From NCBI GenBank assembly GCA_945893075.1, contig CAMDDX010000037.1, forward strand, positions 1 through 33,742: a stretch of DNA of 33,742 bases, given 5' to 3'. The notes beneath the pieces are model-generated. The model worked only from the letters and a program-made list of their open reading frames with translations, made no database searches and had not been told where the DNA came from. The translations under genes were made by a program, and so were the position numbers. Below, piece after piece: positions 8,467-16,730 of the stretch. The DNA comes from Planctomyces sp. SH-PL62 (GTDB taxonomy: Bacteria; Planctomycetota; Planctomycetia; Planctomycetales; Planctomycetaceae). Each line of letters starts with the position of its first letter. Within the stretch, counting starts at the first letter, position 1.

Positions 8467-10451
8467 GCTTCCTCCAACCACTTCTGCTCGCCGGGCTGCC
8501 GCTAATTTCGTTGCCGATTTTGATTCACCTCATTAACCAGCGCCGGTTTCAGACGATCCGCTGGGGGGCGATGATGTTTTTGCTCGCGGCGAATCGGATG
8601 TCGCGCGGGTACGCGAAACTGCGGCAGTGGTTGATCCTGCTGTTCCGCACGTTGGCGATTGCCGGCTTGATCGTCGGCGTCGCTCGGCCGCTGGCGAGCG
8701 GTTGGCTCGGCCTGACTGCCGGAGGCCGTCCGGATACGACGATCATTTTGCTCGACCGTTCGCCGAGTATGAGACAACAAGGCGAGGGACAAGTCGGTAC
8801 GAAGCTCGACACGGGCCGGCATCAATTGGCTCGGTCGCTGAGTATGCTTGGTTCAGCCAAATGGGTGTTGATTGAGAGCACGACAAACACCGCACGCGAA
8901 ATCGAATCGCCCGATGAGCTGATGAATCTGTCCGCGACGGAACCGGCCAGTGCCTCCGCCGATCTGCCGGCGATGCTGCAAGCAGCTCACGATTACATTC
9001 AGGCGAACAAATCGGGCCGCACGGAAATTTGGATCTGCTCGGACATCCGCGCGAACGACTGGAATGCCGAGAGCGGTCGCTGGGCGACGTTGCGCGATGC
9101 GTTTCTGGAGCTGACTCAAGGCGTCCGGTTTCACTTGCTCGCTTATGCGCAGCCAGCGGCAGGCAACATGTCGCTACGAGTTACGAATGTCCGACGACAA
9201 CAGAGCAGCGATGGTGCCGAGTTGCTCGTGTCGCTCAGGCTGACACGCGAAGGTGTCGGGGACGATGCCGAAAAAGCTTCGATACCGATCTCGTTTGAAA
9301 TCGAAGGGGCACGCTCGGAAGTCACAGTCGAGATGTCCGGTTCGCGGTTCGAGTTGAAGGATCATCGCATTCCGATTGAACGGCAGAAGGATCGCGGTTG
9401 GGGAAAAGTCTCGATCCCGGCGGATGCGAACTCGGCGGACAACGATTTCTATTTTGTGTTCGATCAACCGGCAGTCCGGCAGACGATCATCGTGGCCGAT
9501 GACGCGAATGCCGCACGGCCGCTGCAACTGTCGGCGGCGATCGCGCCCGATCCGGCGCTGAAACTCGCGGCGGAGGTGCTCACGGTCGATCAACTGCCGA
9601 CCGTCGAGTGGGATCAAGTCTCGCTCGTGCTGTGGCAGGCTCCGTTGCCGGACGGTCCAGCGGCGGACGCGATTCAAGCCTTCGTGGATCGCGGCGGGCA
9701 AGTCGTCTTCTTTCCGACTCAGGGTGTGGCTAGCACGGCGTTCGCCGGCGCATCGTGGCAGTCGTGGATCGAATCGCCGGATGGCATCGCGATCGAAACG
9801 TGGCGCGGCGATCAAGACTTGCTCGCGCACACGCAAAGCGGCGCGGCGCTGCCGGTCGGGCAATTGCAGGTCCGCAAACATTGTGGCCTGTCGGGCGAGC
9901 ACATTCCGCTCGCGACGTTGAAAGGTGGCGCACCGTTGCTCGCGCGGGTGACGACGAATCGCGGCGGTGTCTATTTCTGTGCGACGACTCCGGCGATGAG
10001 CGATTCGTCGTTGGCGGAGAACGGAGTTGTGTTGTACGTGCTGGTGCAACGAGCGCTCGCACTAGGCGCGGCGGTGCTCGGCAATACTCGGCAACTGATT
10101 TCAGGGGATGTGTCCGGCGAGCAACCAACGGCATGGCAGCAAGTCGCCGGCCCGCCCGAAGCACTCTCGACAGAGTTCGCGTTTCATGGCGGAGTCTATT
10201 CGGCGGGTGAGCGATTGCTGGCGCTCAACCGCGCGAGTGCCGAGGATCAGGCGGTGGTGCTGGCCGATGGGCGAGTCGCCGAGTTGTTTCAAGGACTCGA
10301 CTTCGCTCGCGTTGATGACAAAGCTGGCAACCTCGCCGCGTTGATTCAAGAGATTTGGCGTCTGTTCCTCGTCGCGATGATCATCGCGTTGATCGTCGAG
10401 GCGGCGCTGTGTCTTCCGAGGAAAGCAGTTCAGGTCGCACCGACGACTTGA
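8463..10451 (+). CDS. BatA-like membrane protein with vWA domain
   Basis: A 662-aa protein. The N-terminus (MSFLQPLLLAGLPLISLPIL, followed by HLINQRR) is the typical BatA N-terminal membrane segment. A second helix lies at about 56-76, then a vWA-like domain with DRSPSM (98-103, DxSxS intact), a long extracytoplasmic region, and a C-terminal membrane helix near residues 635-655. Such proteins sit in the inner membrane with the vWA domain outside the cytoplasm and act together with MoxR/DUF58. AAGGGGG provides the ribosome site. ATG 8463 overlaps the DUF58 stop by 4 bp. Exact family membership beyond the BatA N-terminus is uncertain. Confidence 0.85.
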   Translation: MSFLQPLLLAGLPLISLPILIHLINQRRFQTIRWGAMMFLLAANRMSRGYAKLRQWLILLFRTLAIAGLIVGVARPLASGWLGLTAGGRPDTTIILLDRSPSMRQQGEGQVGTKLDTGRHQLARSLSMLGSAKWVLIESTTNTAREIESPDELMNLSATEPASASADLPAMLQAAHDYIQANKSGRTEIWICSDIRANDWNAESGRWATLRDAFLELTQGVRFHLLAYAQPAAGNMSLRVTNVRRQQSSDGAELLVSLRLTREGVGDDAEKASIPISFEIEGARSEVTVEMSGSRFELKDHRIPIERQKDRGWGKVSIPADANSADNDFYFVFDQPAVRQTIIVADDANAARPLQLSAAIAPDPALKLAAEVLTVDQLPTVEWDQVSLVLWQAPLPDGPAADAIQAFVDRGGQVVFFPTQGVASTAFAGASWQSWIESPDGIAIETWRGDQDLLAHTQSGAALPVGQLQVRKHCGLSGEHIPLATLKGGAPLLARVTTNRGGVYFCATTPAMSDSSLAENGVVLYVLVQRALALGAAVLGNTRQLISGDVSGEQPTAWQQVAGPPEALSTEFAFHGGVYSAGERLLALNRASAEDQAVVLADGRVAELFQGLDFARVDDKAGNLAALIQEIWRLFLVAMIIALIVEAALCLPRKAVQVAPTT

Positions 10452-10460
10452 AAAAGTGAG

Positions 10461-10544
10461 ATAACGGCTTTCGGCCATCGGCTCACGGCGTTCGGCCGAA
10501 TGCCGAATGCCGAATGCCGAATGCCGAATGCCGATGGCCGTTAT
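10461..10544. repeat. GAATGCC heptamer array framed by an inverted repeat
   Basis: Five perfect tandem copies of GAATGCC occupy 10498-10532, followed by the variant GATGGCC. The array is framed by an 11-bp perfect inverted repeat, CGGCCATCGGC (10472-10482) and GCCGATGGCCG (10530-10540), with outer ATAA (10461-10464) facing TTAT (10541-10544). It fills most of the 113-bp gap between two operon genes. It resembles the short tandemly repeated repetitive sequences of other bacteria and could affect mRNA stability or spacing. Confidence 0.85.
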
Positions 10545-10564
10545 TACAACCTGATTGATTCACG

Positions 10565-12772
10565 ATGAATTCCACCCGCTCACTTACGTTCTTATGGACT
10601 CCCGGCTCGCTGGCCATGTCGGTGCTCGCGGTGTTGGTCGCGGCCGGATTCTGCTGGGCGGCGTGGCGGCGATCCGGTTATCGGCCGTCGTTTGGAATGC
10701 TCGAAGTCTTGCGGTTGGTGATCGTCGCGCTGGCGGCGGTGATGTTCAATCAGCCGGAATGGGTCGAGGAATTTCGGCCCGATGAAAAACCGTCGATCGC
10801 CGTGCTGTGGGATGACTCGACGAGTATGGGGACAAAGGACGTCTCGCCGAGCAGTTCGCCGGGAACGCCGAACTCGACGCTGATGGCTCGCAAGGAAGCG
10901 ATTGTCGGAATGATCGAACCCTCGGCCTGGGTGAAGTTGACCGAGCGGATGAACGTCGTCATTCAGCCGTTCGCATCGCCGCAGCCGGGACACGGCACCG
11001 ATCTGCATGAGCCGCTCGCGCAGGCTCCGGAGAAGTTCAAGAACTTGCTGGGGGTCGTGCTGATCTCGGACGGTGATTGGAACGAAGGTCCGCCGCCTGT
11101 GCAGGCCGCCTCACGGTTGAGATTGAAGGGAGTGCCGGTCTTCACGGTGCCGGTGGGGAGTCCGACTCGGCTGCCGGATTTGGAATTGCTGAGCCTCGAC
11201 GCACCGACGTTCGGCATCGCCGGGAAGTCGGTGCGGATTCCGTTCGCGATTGAAAGTTCGCTGCCGCGCGAGACGACGACGACCGTGTCGCTCAAGACGT
11301 CCGACGGCGACGAGGTCACGAAGGAGGTCCGCATCGCCGCGATGGGACGGACCAGCGAGTGGGTCATCTGGAAACCGAAGACAACCGGCGACTTCACGCT
11401 GACGCTCGACGTCCCCAAGCACAGCGACGAGACGCTGATCGACAACAACAAGCTGACCGCTCCGATCGTCATCCGCGAAGAGAAACTGAAAGTGCTGGTC
11501 GTCGAATCGTATCCGCGCTGGGAGTACCGCTATCTCCGCAACGCGCTGTCGCGCGATCCGGGGGTCGAGGTCTCCTGCCTGCTGTTTCATCCGGGGCTGA
11601 GCAAAGTCGGCGGCGGCAACAAGGACTACATCAAACAGTTTCCGAGCGGCCTCGATGAGCTGTCGAAATTCGACGTCGTGTTCTTGGGAGACGTCGGACT
11701 CGAAGGGGGGCAACTCACTGAGGAACAATGCCGGTTGCTCAAAGGCTTGGTGGAACATCAGGCGAGCGGACTCGTCTTCATGCCAGGCATGCAGGGGCGG
11801 CAGTTCAGTTTGATCGACACGGAGTTGGAGCATCTCAGTCCGGTCATCCTCGACGAGGGCCAGCCAAGCGGCTGGGGTTCGCGCACGCCGGGACACTTTG
11901 AATTGACCGAACTCGGACGCCGCAGTTTGCTCACGAAACTGGCCGACACGACGGACGACAACATGGAAGTCTGGGAAGACCTCCCCGGCTTCCAGTGGTA
12001 CGCGCCGGTCGTCAAAGCAAAACCCGGCAGCGAAGTGCTCGCCGTTCACAAAGACATCACCAATGAACACGGCCGCTTGCCGCTGCTGGTGACTCGCACG
12101 TTTGGAGCGGGCAAGGTGTTGTTCATGGGAACCGACGGCGCGTGGCGCTGGCGCAAAGGAGTCGAAGACAAATACCACTATCGCTTCTGGGGGCAGGTCG
12201 TGCGTTGGATGGCGTACCAACGAAACATGGCCAAAGGCGAAACGATGCGGCTGTATTACTCCCCCGATCAGCCGCAGATGCGACAAACTCTGGCTCTGCA
12301 CGCGAACGTGATGGAACGGAGCGGCGAACCGCTCGCGAAGGGTGACGTGACAGCGCGCATCGTGGCTCCGTCCGGCAAGACTGAGACTGTGCGATTTACC
12401 TCTGCCGGCGAAGAGTGGGGCGTCTTCGACAGCCGCTTTACCGCCGAAGAGCCGGGCAAGCACGAGGTCACACTGCTCTGCAAACAAACGAACTCGACGC
12501 TGGAAACCTCGTTCTTCGTGCAGGGCGTCGCCGCCGAACGAATCGGCAAACCGGCTCGGCCAGAGGTCTTGGAAGAGATCGCCCGCGTGACGCGCGGTAA
12601 AGTTATCGAACCGACGAAACTCAACGACATCGTGCAATCCCTCGCCAATTTGCCGGAACCATTGCCGTCCATCCGCCGCGTCCAACTCTGGAGCCACCCG
12701 GCCTATGCCGGCTTATTAGTGTTACTTCTGGGGGTATTTTGGGTGGGTCGGAAGGTAATTGGGTTGATATGA
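10565..12772 (+). CDS. Membrane vWA / glutamine-amidotransferase-like protein
   Basis: A 735-aa protein. Two N-terminal membrane helices (about 14-34 and 46-63) precede a vWA-like domain with DDSTSM (83-88, DxSxS intact). The middle part (from about residue 310, LKVLVVESYPRWEYRYLRNA) resembles the class I glutamine amidotransferase fold found in large membrane vWA proteins of MoxR loci, and one helix closes the C-terminus. The amidotransferase-like domain has no obvious catalytic Cys motif and is probably a binding fold. The ATG at 10565 has no good Shine-Dalgarno sequence. This is the third vWA protein after MoxR in the same operon. Confidence 0.8.
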   Translation: MNSTRSLTFLWTPGSLAMSVLAVLVAAGFCWAAWRRSGYRPSFGMLEVLRLVIVALAAVMFNQPEWVEEFRPDEKPSIAVLWDDSTSMGTKDVSPSSSPGTPNSTLMARKEAIVGMIEPSAWVKLTERMNVVIQPFASPQPGHGTDLHEPLAQAPEKFKNLLGVVLISDGDWNEGPPPVQAASRLRLKGVPVFTVPVGSPTRLPDLELLSLDAPTFGIAGKSVRIPFAIESSLPRETTTTVSLKTSDGDEVTKEVRIAAMGRTSEWVIWKPKTTGDFTLTLDVPKHSDETLIDNNKLTAPIVIREEKLKVLVVESYPRWEYRYLRNALSRDPGVEVSCLLFHPGLSKVGGGNKDYIKQFPSGLDELSKFDVVFLGDVGLEGGQLTEEQCRLLKGLVEHQASGLVFMPGMQGRQFSLIDTELEHLSPVILDEGQPSGWGSRTPGHFELTELGRRSLLTKLADTTDDNMEVWEDLPGFQWYAPVVKAKPGSEVLAVHKDITNEHGRLPLLVTRTFGAGKVLFMGTDGAWRWRKGVEDKYHYRFWGQVVRWMAYQRNMAKGETMRLYYSPDQPQMRQTLALHANVMERSGEPLAKGDVTARIVAPSGKTETVRFTSAGEEWGVFDSRFTAEEPGKHEVTLLCKQTNSTLETSFFVQGVAAERIGKPARPEVLEEIARVTRGKVIEPTKLNDIVQSLANLPEPLPSIRRVQLWSHPAYAGLLVLLLGVFWVGRKVIGLI

Positions 12773-12836
12773 TCCTCGCCCGTTGCATTCGGAATTCACG
12801 ATCGCACTTGCTCGATTGGAAGCAAAGGATTGAACC

Positions 12837-13034
12837 ATGAGTCTGCAAGAACTCGAAGACACCGTGACTCGCCTGTCTGAGACCGAGTTGGTGACGTTTG
12901 CGAAATGGTTTGATGAGTTCATGGCCGATCAATGGGATCGGCAGTTCGAGGAAGACGTGCAGGCCGGCCGGTTGAATGCCGCCGGACGGAAGGCCGATGA
13001 ACATTTTGAGGCGGGACGCTGCACACCGCTATGA
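12837..13034 (+). CDS. Small antitoxin-like protein of a RelE/ParE-type pair
   Basis: A 65-aa acidic, helical protein (MSLQELEDTVTRLSETELVT, then FAKWFDEFMADQWDRQFEED) with an AGG-rich ribosome site about 8 nt upstream. The pattern of a short LxxxEL...F..WF..F helix followed by D..W.D.Q...D...G.L is typical of small proteins encoded just before RelE/ParE-like toxins. Its stop overlaps the toxin start by 4 bp (ATGA), as in type II toxin-antitoxin operons, where the antitoxin is made first and binds the toxin. No DNA-binding domain is obvious, so autoregulation may need another factor. The pair sits inside the MoxR/vWA gene series. Confidence 0.72.
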   Translation: MSLQELEDTVTRLSETELVTFAKWFDEFMADQWDRQFEEDVQAGRLNAAGRKADEHFEAGRCTPL

Positions 13035-13285
13035 CGCACTTCGCGACTCCCGAATTCTGGTTTCACTACCGAAGACTACCCGATGAAGTTCAGGCTTTGG
13101 CGGATAAAAACTTTACGATCCTCAAAGGCGATCCGAATCATCCCTCATTGCGATTGAAGAAGGTTGGTGTGTACTGGTCGGTGCGTGTTGGCCTTCATTA
13201 TCGCGCGTTGGCCAAAGAACGTGCCGAAGGATTTCTGTGGTTCTGGATCGGCCATCATGGCGAATACGATTCCATCCTCGGATGA
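13031..13285 (+). CDS. RelE/ParE-type toxin-like protein
   Basis: An 84-aa basic protein. The core HPSLRLKKVGVYWSVRVGLH, followed by YRALAKE and FLWFWIGHHGEYD, has the look of the compact RelE/ParE toxin fold: a central R/K-rich strand, then a late HxEYD. Family members with this ending are annotated as type II toxins. RelE-type members cut mRNA on the ribosome, while ParE-type members poison gyrase; which applies cannot be told here. ATG 13031 overlaps the antitoxin-like gene by 4 bp. Length is normal for the family. It could also be an inactive remnant kept for spacing, but the frame is intact. Confidence 0.75.
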   Translation: MTHFATPEFWFHYRRLPDEVQALADKNFTILKGDPNHPSLRLKKVGVYWSVRVGLHYRALAKERAEGFLWFWIGHHGEYDSILG

Positions 13286-13342
13286 CATCAGAGTCTTGAA
13301 ATTGTGATTTCTGTTCTCCACTTCGAGCCGAAGGAGTGACCC

Positions 13343-16006
13343 ATGAGTCTTGCTCATCATCGTTTGACGTTGCCGGAGTCGTTGCAGACTCAGTTGCTCG
13401 ACTTTCGGCGGCGCGTGTGGACGATCAAATTGGTCGAGGCCGTTTGTGGCTCGGTCATCGGCATCTTGCTCGCGTTCCTGGCGACGTTCGCTTTGGACCG
13501 CGTGTTTGACACGCCGTGGGAGGTCCGGTTGGGGATCTTCGTGGCGGCGATGGTGGGCTGCGGGTTGATCCCGCTGGCGCTGCATCGCTGGATCTGGCGG
13601 CAGCGGAAGCTGGAGCAGCTCGCGCGATTGCTCAGCCGCAAGCATCCGAGCGTCGGCGATCAGTTGCTCGGCATCATCGAGCTGGTTCATAGCGAATCGG
13701 AGCAAGCTCGCTCGTTGACGTTGTGCGAAGCGGCCGTGCAGCAAGTGGCCGAGGTCGCGACGAAGCGGGACTTCAGTGACTCGGTGCCGAACCCCAAGCA
13801 TCGCCGCCGCGCGATCATGGCGGGCTTTTCAGGGATGATCGCTGTTGTGTTGTTGGCGATGTTTCCGGCGGCGGCGACGAATGCCTGGGCGCGGTTCCTG
13901 ATGCCTTGGGGCGATACGCCGCGTTACACGTTTACCTCGATCGAACCGGTGTCGAATCATTTGGTGGTCGCTCACGGCGAGCCGTTCACCGTCGCAATTC
14001 AACTGGCTGGCAATACGGTGTGGCGGCCAGAGCAGGGCGAAGTGCAGCTCGGCGGTCAGCGTCCGATCGCGGCCAAGCTGCGCGAAGGACGCTACGAGTT
14101 TGAACTGCCCGGCCAGATCGACGATGGCTGGTTGAGCGTTCGCATCGGCGATCTTTCCCGGCGAGTCCAAGTGCAGCCGATGTTGCGGCCGGAACTGACT
14201 TCGATCGGAGCGCAGGTCGCTCTGCCGGAATACCTCGGCCGCGCGCAACCGCAGAAGAAAGATGTGCGGGGCGGAACAATCTCACTGGTGAAAGGGAGCA
14301 GTGCGGCATTCACGGCAACGGCCAGCCGGCCGCTGGCCTCTGCGCAATTGGATGGGCAGCCGCTGACTCCGAATGGCGAGAAGGTCGTCAGTCCCAGCAT
14401 CAGCGTTGAGGAATCGCGCAAGATCGAATTCACCTGGCGGGACAAGAACGATCTCGCTGGCAAAGAGCCGTTCACGCTGACGATCAGCAGTCGCGAGGAC
14501 GAAGCCCCGTCGATCTCGTGCGAAGACTTGCCGAGGCAGCGGGTCGTACTCGATTCCGAAGCGCTCAACTTCAAGGTTCGTGCTCAAGACGATTTCGGAG
14601 TCAAACAAGTCGGCATCGACTGGCAGGGAATCGACACGACGAACTTCAAGAACCCGGCGAAGGGAGAACGCATCCTCGCGGCGGGGGGCACCGAAAAAGA
14701 GATGTTCGAGTTGGCCGGCACGTTCTCAGCTTCGTCGCTGGGGATCGAGCCGCAGCCGATTCAGGTGCGGCTGTTCGTCGAGGATTACTTCCCCGGCCGC
14801 GAGCGAGTTTATTCGCCGGTCTACACGTTCTATGTGCTCAACGCCGAGCAGCACGCGATCTGGGTGACGGAGATGCTCAGCAAGTGGCACCGCCAGTCGC
14901 TGGAAGTTCGCGACAAAGAGATGGCGTTACACGAGACGAACAAGGCGCTGCGAGAAATGTCTCCGAGCGAGTTGGATCAACCGGAGAATCGCAAACGCAT
15001 CGAAGGTCAAGCCGCCGCCGAGCGAGCGAATGGCCGACGACTGACGAACCTCGCGCTCAACGGCGAGGACTTGGTCAAGCAGGCGATGCGCAATCCAGAG
15101 ATCGGCGTCGGCCATCTCGAAAAATGGGCCGAGATGCTCAACATCTTGAAGGACATCTCCGGGAACCGGATGCCGTCGGTTGCCGACTTGCTCAAGCAAG
15201 CGGCACAGGCACCGAAGACCGCGTCGAATTCGGAATCGCCCAGCAACAAGGCTCCGAAGGCGGGCGAGACGCGAGCCTCGGCCGCCGGTCAGCCGACTGA
15301 GCCAGATCCGAATGACAAAGAGAAGAAGCCGCCGACCAAAGTCCCGTCGATCAACGATGTCGAATCGTCGCACGGCTTCGCAAAGAAAGACGACAAGAAC
15401 GCACCAGCGGCAGCACCGAGCAAATCGGGATCACCACGTCTGACTCTGCCGAGCACAACGCTCATCGGCCCGCCCGGCAAAGGGGACGACAAGTGTCCGG
15501 CAGATCAAAAGGTCGAAGAGGCGGTCAAAGAACAGCAAGACTTGCTGGCCGAGTTCGAGAAGATCACCGACGAACTCAACAAGGTGCTGGCGAACCTCGA
15601 AGGGAGCACGCTGGTCAAGCGGCTCAAAGCGGAGTCGCGATTGCAGTACAAGATCGGTGGCCGCATCGGCGATCAGGTCAGTGATGCGTTCGGCCTGCCA
15701 CCGAATGCGGCCAAAGAAACCACCACGAAGCTCTTCACCGAATTAGTGACCCAGGAAGCCAAGAGCAGTCAAACCGTCTCCAACATCATGGATGACTTGC
15801 AGGCGTACTTCGAGCGGCGGCGGATGATGTCCTTCAAAGCGGTGCTCGACGACATGCGATCGCAAGACGTCATCGGCGGACTGCGGCAGCTTGGTGATGA
15901 CTTAAAGAAGGAGAACGGCCTGTCGATGGCTCAGTGCGAGTTCTGGTCTGACGTGATGGACCGGTGGGCGGAGGATTTGGTCGATCCGACCAAAGGGGGC
16001 ACCTGA
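13343..16006 (+). CDS. Large membrane/coiled-coil protein of the MoxR locus (DUF4175-like), apparently cut by an in-frame TGA
   Basis: An 887-aa protein. Two membrane helices (about 36-56 and 64-80) come first, with a third near 155-175. An extracytoplasmic beta-rich region follows, then long charged helical segments (about 510-620), a low-complexity Lys/Pro/Ser-rich linker (about 620-710) and more helix. The layout resembles DUF4175-type proteins and fits a scaffold that works with the upstream vWA proteins; the match is tentative. AAGGAG lies just before the ATG. The stop at 16004-16006 is a TGA, and the same frame stays open for another 203 codons of sensible protein. The real product may therefore be a ~1090-residue protein interrupted by mutation, recoding or sequencing error. 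Confidence 0.75.
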   Translation: MSLAHHRLTLPESLQTQLLDFRRRVWTIKLVEAVCGSVIGILLAFLATFALDRVFDTPWEVRLGIFVAAMVGCGLIPLALHRWIWRQRKLEQLARLLSRKHPSVGDQLLGIIELVHSESEQARSLTLCEAAVQQVAEVATKRDFSDSVPNPKHRRRAIMAGFSGMIAVVLLAMFPAAATNAWARFLMPWGDTPRYTFTSIEPVSNHLVVAHGEPFTVAIQLAGNTVWRPEQGEVQLGGQRPIAAKLREGRYEFELPGQIDDGWLSVRIGDLSRRVQVQPMLRPELTSIGAQVALPEYLGRAQPQKKDVRGGTISLVKGSSAAFTATASRPLASAQLDGQPLTPNGEKVVSPSISVEESRKIEFTWRDKNDLAGKEPFTLTISSREDEAPSISCEDLPRQRVVLDSEALNFKVRAQDDFGVKQVGIDWQGIDTTNFKNPAKGERILAAGGTEKEMFELAGTFSASSLGIEPQPIQVRLFVEDYFPGRERVYSPVYTFYVLNAEQHAIWVTEMLSKWHRQSLEVRDKEMALHETNKALREMSPSELDQPENRKRIEGQAAAERANGRRLTNLALNGEDLVKQAMRNPEIGVGHLEKWAEMLNILKDISGNRMPSVADLLKQAAQAPKTASNSESPSNKAPKAGETRASAAGQPTEPDPNDKEKKPPTKVPSINDVESSHGFAKKDDKNAPAAAPSKSGSPRLTLPSTTLIGPPGKGDDKCPADQKVEEAVKEQQDLLAEFEKITDELNKVLANLEGSTLVKRLKAESRLQYKIGGRIGDQVSDAFGLPPNAAKETTTKLFTELVTQEAKSSQTVSNIMDDLQAYFERRRMMSFKAVLDDMRSQDVIGGLRQLGDDLKKENGLSMAQCEFWSDVMDRWAEDLVDPTKGGT

Positions 16007-16038
16007 CCCGGCGGCAAATCGCGCGGCAGTTTGCCGCC
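16004..16038 (+). other. In-frame TGA followed by a 9-bp hairpin
   Basis: The TGA at 16004-16006 lies between two long stretches in the same frame. Three bases later, GGCGGCAAA (16010-16018) and TTTGCCGCC (16030-16038) form a perfect 9-bp stem with an 11-nt loop containing GG at 16025-16026. There is no T-run, so it is not a standard terminator. A hairpin just after UGA is the geometry of readthrough or selenocysteine signals, but coding GC-richness could also produce it. Nothing else here proves recoding. Confidence 0.5.
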
Positions 16039-16618
16039 CTCCATCGTTCTGGAAGTTCTGCAAATCCTCGAAGGCGAAGTGAATCTGCGAGAAGAAACTC
16101 GCGTCGCCGAACAAGCCAAGCCGGCGATCAAAGCCGAAGAACACACGAAGCAGGCCGAGCAACTTTCCGGGGTGCAGCACAAACTCGGTGAGCGAACCGA
16201 GAATGTGATTGACCGCATTCGTGCGCTCGAAAATGGCGAGGAAGAATTCGGCAAGGAGATCGCGCTGCTGACGAAAGTGACCGAGGTCATGCTTGACGCG
16301 AAGTCGATTCTCGCTCGACCGGACACTGGCTCCCCCGCAATCGCGGCTGAGACGGAAGTGATCGAACTGCTGCTGCAATCCAAACGCATCAACCCCAAAG
16401 GTGGCGGTGGTGGTGGCGCGAACCCCGGCGGCGGTGGCGGAGGCACGACCAACGATTCGGCGCTGACGTTGATCGGCAGCGGCGTCAACGAAAAGGAAAA
16501 CCGCGAGGATCACGGCGTCTCGCAAGCCACCGGCGATTCAGGACCGAAGCTGCCCGAAGAATTCCGCACCGGCTTGGACGAGTACTTCAATCGACTCGAA
16601 AAGAGCGGCAAGAAGTAG
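16031..16618 (+). CDS. Continuation of the large coiled-coil protein after the TGA; start uncertain
   Basis: This stretch is in the same reading frame as the preceding gene, and the frame is open from 16007 onwards. It encodes a charged helical protein (LEVLQILEGEVNLREETRV) with a Gly-rich linker (GGGGGGANPGGGGGG) and an acidic/basic C-terminus (LDEYFNRLEKSGKK). It has no signal peptide and no good ribosome site for the TTG at 16031. The best independent start would be GTG 16079 behind GAAGG, with only 4 nt spacing. It most resembles the C-terminal domain of the upstream protein rather than a free gene. Alternatives are a genuinely split gene, a recent nonsense mutation, or readthrough of the TGA. 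Confidence 0.6.
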   Translation: MPPSIVLEVLQILEGEVNLREETRVAEQAKPAIKAEEHTKQAEQLSGVQHKLGERTENVIDRIRALENGEEEFGKEIALLTKVTEVMLDAKSILARPDTGSPAIAAETEVIELLLQSKRINPKGGGGGGANPGGGGGGTTNDSALTLIGSGVNEKENREDHGVSQATGDSGPKLPEEFRTGLDEYFNRLEKSGKK

Positions 16619-16634
16619 CCGGTCCATGCTCCTA

Positions 16635-16706
16635 TTTTTTTGCCCTCCATTTTTTTGCCAGTTCCTCGCGGCTGAAAGTGGTTGGCAAAAAAATGAGGGG
16701 CAAAAA
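16635..16706. repeat. 24-nt A/T-tract inverted repeat in front of the paralogue cluster
   Basis: Positions 16637-16660 and 16683-16706 pair over 24 nt with two mismatches, around a 22-nt centre. Each arm contains a 7-base T or A run next to GCC/GGC and a GCCCTCC/AGGGGC block. It fills most of the 112-bp gap before the next gene. It could act as a weak terminator in either direction because of the T-run, or as a mobile palindromic repeat. A related half-motif (AATGGAGGGC) occurs near 22987, in the gap before the TlpA-fusion gene. Confidence 0.8.
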
Positions 16707-16730
16707 GATGAACCAGAATGAGAAGCCATT

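Noticed and set aside
16004-16038. Calling this a selenoprotein
   Set aside because: The hairpin is compatible, but it sits in a linker-like, Gly-rich region without a redox motif and no sel genes are in view; kept only as one hypothesis.
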